Assembly: GCA_902729315.2 (NCBI GenBank)
Contig: LR746268.1
Coordinates: 250,501 to 314,500, forward strand
Length of the DNA: 64,000 bases
DNA from: Spirodela intermedia
Taxonomy: Eukaryota; Streptophyta; Magnoliopsida; Alismatales; Araceae
Reading direction: 5' to 3'
Below, piece after piece: positions 56,100 through 64,000 of the stretch (its first letter is position 1; the number at the start of each line of letters is the position of its first letter). Position numbers and translations under genes: made by a program. The notes beneath the pieces are model-generated. The model was not told where the DNA came from, did not search any database, and was given only the letters and a program-made list of their open reading frames with translations.

Positions 56100-58980
56100 A
56101 ATTTCAAATTTCTTTTTTTATGTATGGTAGAAGATTCTTGCATCTAAGGCTAGAAAATTCTTTCATTATTTCATTTAAAACTAAAAAGTCGAAAGAAAAA
56201 TTAATTTTGATGAATCCTGAAAGAAGTATAGGTCAAATTGAGAACAATTCTATGGCCATGAAAAATCATTATATCCTTGATTCATTTCAAAAAGCATTCA
56301 ATATTAGAGTCTTATCAGCACCCACTATTAAATTCGAAATAAATTCAGAAATTTTTCAAATGCTCTCAAATTTTCATGGATTACTTTTAGAAGAACCTCA
56401 TCAGCACTTAGAAAATTTTCATATGATTTGTGATTTAGTTAATCTGCCTCAAGTTATACTAAAAATTATTAAGATGAAGTTATTTCCTTACACACTTAGG
56501 GACAAAGCTAGTCATTGACTATCCACATTAGATAGAGAATTAACTAACTAGAAAGATATATAACATGCCTTTTTTTGAAAATTTTATCTCTTAGGAAAAA
56601 CTCAAAATATGAGAAAATATATATAGAGTTTTTCTCAAAGATTAGGAAAAACTTTGTATGAAATATGGGTAAATTTTAAATATTTACTTAGAAAATATCA
56701 TCATCATGCTATACTCAAGTGGCAACTCAATAAATTTTTTTATGATGAATTATTAGAATAATGTAGAAACATAGTTGATTCTATATATGGAGGAGCTTTT
56801 ATGGAGAAAACTCTTGATGAGATTTACAGTCTTTATGAGAATTTAAGTGAAATTTTAAGATCAAGTCTCTTTTGAATTATATGACAAGGATAAAAAGAGA
56901 GGAAATTATGAATTGCATCCTGATGATGATTCTAATTTAAGAAATGAGGTTAATCAAATTAATTAAAGATTAGAAAAACTTGATTTACTTATTGAGAATA
57001 TTAGAAAGCCTCACAACCTTCAATTTAATGCATATAATGCTTGTCCTATGTATAGTGAAAATGATCATTTCGAATTTTAATATTATAATTTTGACCATCA
57101 TTTCATCTTAGGTAAGAACAAGTGCAAGTACTCCATGATTTTAGTAAAAATAGGAAATATTTTTCTATTTTTTTATAATTCTAATTAGGGGAATAATTTT
57201 TCGTGAAAAAACCAAAATAATATTCAAAATTCAAAAGCATTTAGATCCAATTCAAAGTTTGAATTTCGTTTAAAATAAGAACACAAATTTTAGAAAAATC
57301 AACCCTTTTAAATCCAACCTGATGCTATGGAAATGATGTAGCAAATGAGCCAAATGATGCAACAAACAATGAATCAAATGATGTTATACCAAAAATAAAT
57401 TATAGAGGCTTTTGAGAATAGGAGAGAAGAGGGACAACCACCTAGTGAGCTCATAGAAAATTCAGAAAATTATCCAACAATAGGATTTCAACAAGGAGAG
57501 TCTAACTAGATAAATTTAAGAAAAAACCTACAAAATAAAAATGTTAGGACAATGAATACATTAAGTGAGAATATTTTACCTGATTTTTACTTCAAATTAT
57601 TAGAAGAAATTGATGAGCCATTAGAAATAAATGAGAATATTAAGGCTAAAAATATAGTAACAGAAAATTTGAATAAAATTATTTATTGCTCATAATTAAT
57701 GAATGAATATAGTGAGGATGATTAGGAGAAAGAGGCCTTAGATGAAAAACAATAGTTGATTATGGAAGAATCATTTAAATTTTAGTAGAAAGGAGTAAGG
57801 ATAAAAATGAAGAAAAATATATTTTAGGTGAGGAAAAATCAATTGATTTGAGTGATGTAAGAGACGAAATTAATAAATATAATCATAATTTTACAACCAT
57901 GGATGTTGATAGTGAGGATGATAATATATATCATATACTGAAATTAGAAGATAGCTCTTGGGAAGATGAAGAATTTGATGAGTTGAGAAATGAAAAGCTA
58001 AAAAAAGAGTTAATTCAATTAATGGGGAGAAACAAAAATAATGAATATGAATATAGAGATAATTTTGGAGATTTTTTTTTGAATTTTACCAAATTTATTA
58101 GATTTGAGATTAAAGAAGACAATCATTCCATCCTTCAAAACTCACAGCCCATTATAATTATTTCTAAGCTTGAAATATTTCACTCCTCGCAAATTGAACA
58201 AATATATATGGAAGATAAAATGGAGTAGGGGAAGATTATGCAGATAAAAGAACACATTAAGAAATGAGTGAGTGGAAGAATTAGATATATCAATTTAGAT
58301 GAAAAAATTCTAAATTAGGTAAGAGCTAATTTAAAAATTATATGACTTGATCACATTTTATGGTCTATTAATAGAAAGTATTTATTAATGAATTAGAGAT
58401 TTACAAAACAAGATAGAAATGAAGAAAGATTCTTTTCAAAATGAAAATATTATTTTTGGAAAAAAATTGTTAATTTTTATTTTGTTTTGGCTGAAAGTAT
58501 GTCAAGGTATACATATGAAGTATATGAATTTATACTAAATCTGAAAAAAAATATCATGAAACTTACCTAGGGATACAAATATATTTTGATGGTCATAGAT
58601 CATCTTATATGATCTAAGAGCTGTCCAACTGAAGACATTAAATTCAGCATTACATGGAAGGCAACTCATGGTTTTTATTTCATTCTGTTTAAATTTTTTT
58701 TTAAGCTCTATTTTTCTTACAATTTTGTAATACTTATTTCTGTATTTGTTTTTTTTTTTTTTGAAAAGTGGAAGAAGAGGAGTGTAAGATGAAGTGGAAA
58801 TTAAAAATGAGGTTGAGGTGATGTCTTTCTGACCTTTATCATTTATGACAACATTTTTAGTGCTTAACTTTGCATATATGCATGCTTCACTTGAAACTTA
58901 CATTTTTTGTATATTCTGTTTCAATTTTTCTATGTCACTAAGGACAATGTCATTTTTAAGTTGAGGGGTGAAGTATTAAT
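56100..58980 (+). mobile_element. Decayed, internally deleted Ty3/gypsy-like retrotransposon (gag remnant plus pol end)
   Basis: The frame 56120-56518 contains a plant Ty3/gypsy gag segment (FHGLLLEEPHQHLENFHMIC and KLFPYTLRDKA). After a stop, about 56620-56860 continues the gag pattern (LGKTLYEIWVNFKYLLRK; GGAFMEKTLDEIYSLYE) with further stops. Met/Gln-rich and acidic linker sequence follows to 58230. At about 58634-58690 the DNA resembles the usual end of pol in Athila/Tat-type elements (a 'LNxALxGRQ' frame), and at 58937-58975 the common post-pol 'aggacaatgtcatttttaag'. Only about 2.5 kb separates gag start and pol end, so most of protease, RT and integrase is deleted. LTR limits were not found. 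Confidence 0.7.
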
Positions 58981-60055
58981 TATTAATTTATATTGTAGGA
59001 CAATTAAGAACATGTGTTTGCATTTTATTTTATTTTCATGCTCACTTAGAACAGCAACTAAAAAAAAAAAAAGAAGAAAAAATTCAGAAAAACTACAACA
59101 TCTATTTTCTGGTTTTCTATCAGGAATAATAGATTGTCAAACATAGTAAACAAAAAACAGCCCAAAATTTGAAATTCTAAAGACCCTTTCTCAAATTTCA
59201 ATCCCCTAGACATATATTACTAAAATTCAAAATTACCGCTATAAAGAGGATAATTTTGATTTATTTTTAAAAAATTTATTATTGCTAAAAATAGAACTGA
59301 AAATAGAAAATAGAACTGTCAGAACTATCTAATTTATAAATTTTTTACATCATATTACATATATGAAAAATTAAATTAATTAGATTAATTGATATCAAAA
59401 GATACTAGGAAGATTATTATTGAGTCGAAAGAATGATCTAGTAGTATGAAATGTTAGAATACTCCTTAGATACATGACAGATAATATGGATTTGATTTTG
59501 TAGATTTTCACTTCATGATCTTGATAGATAGTATTTACTTGATGTGAAAATTTGATTGATCATTTGAGTTTAATAGAGATTTTTACACTATAATCTATAG
59601 GACTTGTGAGGAAAAATCACTTATTTTGAAAAGAAAAAAAAAGTAATATAAAAAATCTAGAAACAAAAAGTACACATGGAAGGTGTGAGACATCTTTCTC
59701 ATTATCAAAAATAGTGTATAGAAAAACACTTGTTACAAAATAAGTGGATAAAGTGAAAGCCCTGAAAATGAAGAGTACATATAGAGGGTGTGAGACGTCA
59801 TTCTTATTGTTGAAATTTGTCTACAGGAAAAACTATTTATCTATTATATATATATATATATAGGAAGAAATATAATGCAAACTTTAAAAAATCAAGTCAT
59901 AGAAAAAGAAAAATATAGGATCAATATTATTCTTGGATAAGTATTGATAATTGAAACATAATAGAGCTATAATGGAGCTATAACATATTAAAATTCATTA
60001 TATATTATTTACACTCATTAAGTTTTGATTATAGGCTTTTAGGGCTATGAGAAAG

Positions 60056-60077
60056 GGAGAGAGAGAGAGAGAGAGAG
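60056..60077. repeat. (GA)n microsatellite
   Basis: Uninterrupted GA run, seen directly. Confidence 0.9.
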
Positions 60078-60736
60078 GCAGCACCAAAAGAGTTTAAGTT
60101 TCCAATACATATGCCACAAATCAAGTGCTTAGCCTAAATCTTCTATGGATTGGGTCAAGCTCATATGACTCATTTAAAATTCGATTTTAATTTTTTTAAC
60201 TTATTATTTCAATTATGATGATTCTAATCATTGACTGTTGATGAGTTAATCATGAGACCAAGTGGCTACTATTAGGCTTCAAGGAATGAAATTAGTATGC
60301 CCATCCAGGATAATTTTGGTATATTGTCATATTAAAAGAGTAATTAGAACTTTGCTATTGGATGTGGGAAGAGAGGTGTTGGCTTTTGGGAGACCTATAA
60401 TGTTGATAATGAGAAAAATAGATAACTAGTAAAATAGTAACTTCACATTGACAAAATTATGAACATTATTTCATAATACGATTGGAATAAGATTTTACCA
60501 ATTACATAACATGGTAAACTTAAATGGAAATCAACTGGTCGTGGTCAATGGGAAAGACACGGTAGACCACGCATGTAAAAGGAAATCACCGTCGACATAC
60601 TACACAGGCTAGTAGACTCGATTAGGACCCTTTCGGTAACACCGACGCGGCGAGAGGGGACCCGCACATCTGAGCACCTTTAATTCCATGGATCCACGCA
60701 TCCCATACACCTGTCATTCCATCCGAATATCTTGGT

Positions 60737-62373
60737 TCAGAGACTGTACACCTGGCTCGCGAGTCTCAACTCCGCGACGACTTCCAGGGGTATCTTCTTG
60801 GGGGTGGTCAGACCGAAGAGCTCCTCCATGTTGAGATCCTCTGGCGCTGCCCCCTCCGGAAGCCTCCACCGGAATCCGTGGAGGAGATTCGCCAGGCTCG
60901 ACTGCACCATCTTCAGCCCGAGCTGATACCCCGGGCACATCCTCCTCCCCGCCCCGAACGGCAGCAGCTCGAAGTCGTGCCCCTTCACGTCGACGCTCCT
61001 CCCCTCGAACCTCTCCGGCCGGAACTCCTCCGGCGAGTCCCACACCGCCGGGTCCCTCCCGATGGTCCACACGTTCACCAGCACCTCCGTCCCCGCCGGC
61101 ACGTGGTACCCCGCCACCGTCGTATCCTCCCGGCTGTACCGGGGGATCAGCATGGGAACCACCGGGTGGAGCCGCATCGTCTCCTTGACTATGGACTCGA
61201 TGAAGGGCAGGTTCGGGATGTCCTTCTCCTCCACACACCGCTCCCTCCCCACCACCCGGTCGAGTTCCTCCCACGCCTTCTCGAAGATCTCCGGCCTCCG
61301 GAGAATCTCCGCCATCGCCCACTCCACTGTCACTGCCGAGGTCTCTGTCCCCCCTGCGATCATGTCCTGCAGACCAAAAATATATTTTTTGCTCAATCGA
61401 GAGGTGGGAGATGGCGTAACAGAGTTGGGGAGTAGGGCCGGGGGCGCACCTGGGTGAAGCCCTTGACGCCGTCTCTGGTGAGCTTGACGCTGAGGTTCGG
61501 GTCGTCGGCGAGCTGCAGCAGCACGTCGACCATGTCGGCAGGGACGAACTCCGGCCCCGCCCGCCCCCGGCGGTCCTCGTGCTCTTCGAGGACGCGGTCC
61601 AGGAAGGCGTCGAATTTCACGCTCAGAGCCTTCATCCTCCTCACGTAGCCCTGCAGGTCGAGGAAGTCCAGCCAGGGGATCATGTCGCCGATATTGAGCA
61701 CCCCGTTGAGGAGGAAGAGCTCGTCCAGCATCTTCTTAAACTCCTCCGGCGACACCACGTCCATCGCCGCCTCCTCCCCGATGTACGTCTTCCCCAGCGT
61801 CATCCGGCTGATCACGCTCAGGCTCAGCAAGTTCAGGTGGTCCTTCAGCAACACAGCGGCGCCGCCGGTGGTGGCGCCGGCGAGCCGGGCCAGCATCCGC
61901 TGCGTTTCCTCCAGCCTGATGTATTCGTAGGAGTCGAGCCGCTTGGCAGAGAAGAGCTCAGTGAGGCACAACTTCCTCGCCTGCCGCCAGTACGGCCCGT
62001 ACGGGGCCCAAGCGATGTCCGAGTAGTTGTAGGTCGTGTACTTGCCCGCCGCCGTCCGCGGCCGCGACGCGAAGACGAGGTCCTGCTTCTTCAAGAACTC
62101 CCTCGCCATCTCCACAGACGACCCCACCACCACCCGCTGCGATCCCAGGTAGAGCTGCATGATGGGACCGTACTTCCGGGAGAGCTCGTGGATGGACCTG
62201 TGCGGCAGCTCCCCGATGAGGTGCAGGCTGCCGACGATGGGCCACGGCCGGGGGCCCGGCGGCGGAGGAGGCCGCTCCTTCCGGTGGGACGCCAAGAGGA
62301 CCCTCAAGATGGCGGCGGAGGCCAGAAGCGCCGCCGCGTAGAGGGCCCAGGTGGGGAGAGCGCCTCCGTCCAT
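60737..62373 (-). CDS. Cytochrome P450, CYP71 clan (CYP92-like), copy 2
   Basis: Tandem paralogue of the gene at 51688-53318. Exons 62373-61450 and 61366-60737 with an 83-bp intron at the same place give 517 residues, no breaks. All motifs are intact: membrane anchor, PPPPPGPRPWPIVG hinge, WRQAR, AGGTET, KETMR, FRPERF, PFGAGRRMCPG (Cys about 452). An upstream in-frame Met at 62625 exists, but the start that matches copy 1 is ATG 62373. The roughly 100 residues before the intron (SPEEFKKML to GVKGF) are identical to copy 1. Differences cluster around residues 120-220 and at likely substrate-recognition positions: I-helix TES/TET, VAPMLV/VVPMLI after the K-helix, and EEVFGLS/EELFGLT near the end. 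Both genes look functional; divergence of substrate or expression is inferred. Confidence 0.93.
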
Positions 62374-64000
62374 GGGCGCCGCGGGGAAGTCGGAATAGGG
62401 AGCTGGTAGCGTCGCTGGTGGTGGTGGTGGTGGTGGGGGTGTGTGGTGAGGGGTACAATTTATGGAGGAGGTGGCTCGGTGGGAGGGTCGGACATGAGCT
62501 CGCCTGTGGTCTGGAGAGAGAGAGAGAGATTGGCAAGTTGTGCAGAAGGGATAAGATAGCTTACTTCGGGCGTATCTAAGGAAACCCTTAGATGCGCCCA
62601 AAGGAAGTGTTATTTGCATGTTCATTTCTTTCCTATGTATATCCCCTTTTCACATGCACATTGAGAAGTTTTCATTATCATGAATTAATAATTAGTAAAT
62701 AATATAGTTTTAGTCTTAACTCATGATAATTAGATTTATATTTATATTAAAGTGTGAAAAGTGGTTTTTAGTTGATTAACCTGAATTTTTAGCTAATTAT
62801 GTGATTTTCTATGAATTTCTATGATTTTTATAGTCTTATTTTTTAGATAAATAAAGAAAAAGAAATTAAAATTAAAATATAGTAAAATAGAGGATACTCG
62901 CTGGCGAGCCGAGCACACAAGTGAGTCAGAAGCACAGTCAGGAAGGAGCCGCTAGTAGGGGCTCAAGCGGCTAGGATCGATGGGGGCATGTGTGTGCCAC
63001 TTCCCTTCCACGTCACTCGTGGTCAGCCAATTGTAGGGCAAGGAATGATCATACATGTGGGAGAAAGATACTTATTTAATACCTACAATACCCCTTATTT
63101 ATAATAGAAATATACCATAATGACGTCATTTGATAAAGGCATTAGAGTACTTATTTCAATCTCTCTCATGTATGCAATGTGGATTCGAATCCTCCTAAAG
63201 CCAAAACTCATATTTTTTATCTGATTATCACAAATTTCCTACAGATTGTTGTTGAAGGATTAAGCCACCATAATTACTAGATCATCGGCGAAAATTTCGT
63301 CAACACAATTCGCGGAGCACTATTACTAAAATTATTGAATGATTCGTGATAAAAAAATCATGAATCCATCGAATAAAATATCTTCAATTGATCGACGAAT
63401 AAGTCATCGTCGGGAAGAGGATGATCTGCTGGGAGACGAGTTGCCACCTCTGAAGAGCGTATGAGATGCGATGAAGAGCCTCCTCTTGCTGTGCGGACCT
63501 GAGGATGAAGCTCCCTAACATGTGCCCCACCTCCATCCAGCTCCTCTTTATCGGGTGATAGCCGCTGGAGAGTTGCAAAGTCATTATTTTTTCACTCTGC
63601 TGGGTGACAACTACCAGAGACAATTTAACAACCCATTTTATTGATCTCTAGACTTCGTAAGGAGATCTAGAGATTGCCTACATCATCTTTGTCCAAGGAG
63701 AGCCATCAAGGCCGCGGACACTACACAATAATCTTACCGAACACTCAAGATTTCAATGCATCGTTGACGTAACTTAGTCGTTGTATAGTAAATCACACAA
63801 ATTTAAAATTTATAAAACTAGAAAATATAAATTTTTAGATATTTAGAAGTATTTTTGAACAAATATATTAATTATAATTCAATAAAACTTCCAAAAATAG
63901 CGGTACTTTTTCCAAGTCGATCACAAAGATGTAATATAATATCTGATAATTATTCAGAATTTTCCTCAAAGAATACTAATTTCTATGAATTTTCTACTAG
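62374..64000. other. P450 copy 2 upstream region and duplicated flank
   Basis: The first 140 bp is the leader shared with copy 1 (a GGT-repeat run near 62410-62440). 62590-63775 is the partner of 54640-55960. The frame at 63384-63623 is inside this repeat and shows no domain. The last 220 bp is AT-rich and unremarkable. Confidence 0.6.
62590..63775. repeat. Segmental duplicate, copy B (pairs with 54640-55960)
   Basis: Same order and orientation as copy A relative to its P450 gene, so it was most likely carried along in the gene duplication. Contains a tRNA B-box-like 'gattcgaatcc' at about 63183-63193; copy A has 'gttcaaatcc' there. Confidence 0.75.

Larger units (their letters stand above)
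53319..60736. other. P450 spacer: duplicated upstream flank, repeats and retroelement relic
   Basis: About 7.4 kb. The first 140 bp is the P450 copy 1 leader and is almost identical to the copy 2 leader. 53460-54640 appears unique to copy 1 and holds GA/CT runs. 54640-55960 is homologous to 62590-63775 beyond copy 2. 56100-58980 is a decayed Ty3/gypsy-like element. 59-60.5 kb is AT-rich with an internal near-repeat at about 59680 and 59785 ('acatggaaggtgtgagac'). No host gene is supported. Confidence 0.6.

Noticed and set aside
62374-62625. 84-residue N-terminal extension of P450 copy 2 from an upstream Met
   Set aside because: The extension is absent from copy 1 and precedes the normal membrane anchor; ATG 62373 matches the paralogue.

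Overview
This is a plant nuclear genomic window. Nearly every gene is interrupted by GT-AG introns, and the products (JAZ repressor, COQ9, methylthioribose-1-phosphate isomerase, RECQL3, CID7-like, DUF1677, CYP71-clan P450s) are land-plant or plant-typical families. Very GC-rich 5' exons (TyrRS, JAZ, both P450s) beside AT-rich intergenic DNA and abundant (GA/CT)n microsatellites suggest a monocot, perhaps outside the grasses. That is an inference and species cannot be named.

Layout. 0-4 kb: AT-rich, no supportable gene. 4.07-5.58 kb (+): intronless organellar tyrosyl-tRNA synthetase. 7.24-8.43 kb (-): a four-exon JAZ/TIFY repressor of jasmonate signalling, head to head with COQ9 (9.31-12.12 kb, +; ubiquinone biosynthesis). 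12.1-15.9 kb: intergenic with one unrecognised ORF. 15.93-20.85 kb (-): DEAD-box helicase RH1 (nine coding exons), divergent from MTI1 (22.32-25.55 kb, +; methionine salvage). 26.95-36.44 kb (-): RECQL3 DNA helicase with 19 coding exons, two of them microexons of 8 and 4 nt. 37.17-42.46 kb (-): class-3 lipase. 44.24-46.53 kb (-): PAM2/CUE/DUF1771/SMR protein (CID7-like). 50.70-51.23 kb (+): DUF1677 protein. 51.69-53.32 kb and 60.74-62.37 kb (both -): two intact, nearly identical P450s in a tandem segmental duplication. A decayed, internally deleted Ty3/gypsy-like element (about 56.1-59 kb) lies between them.

Exon models were built by hand from splice signals, phase arithmetic and remembered family sequence. 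Every coding model given closes in frame from ATG to stop. The genes do not form one pathway; this is an ordinary plant gene neighbourhood with two divergent pairs. I did not find a clearly undescribed multi-gene system. The most notable signals are the two RECQL3 microexons that rebuild helicase motifs Ia and V, an unusual DEVH box in the same gene, five CACGTG motifs in about 620 bp downstream of JAZ, two GC-AG introns, and patchy divergence between the P450 twins.
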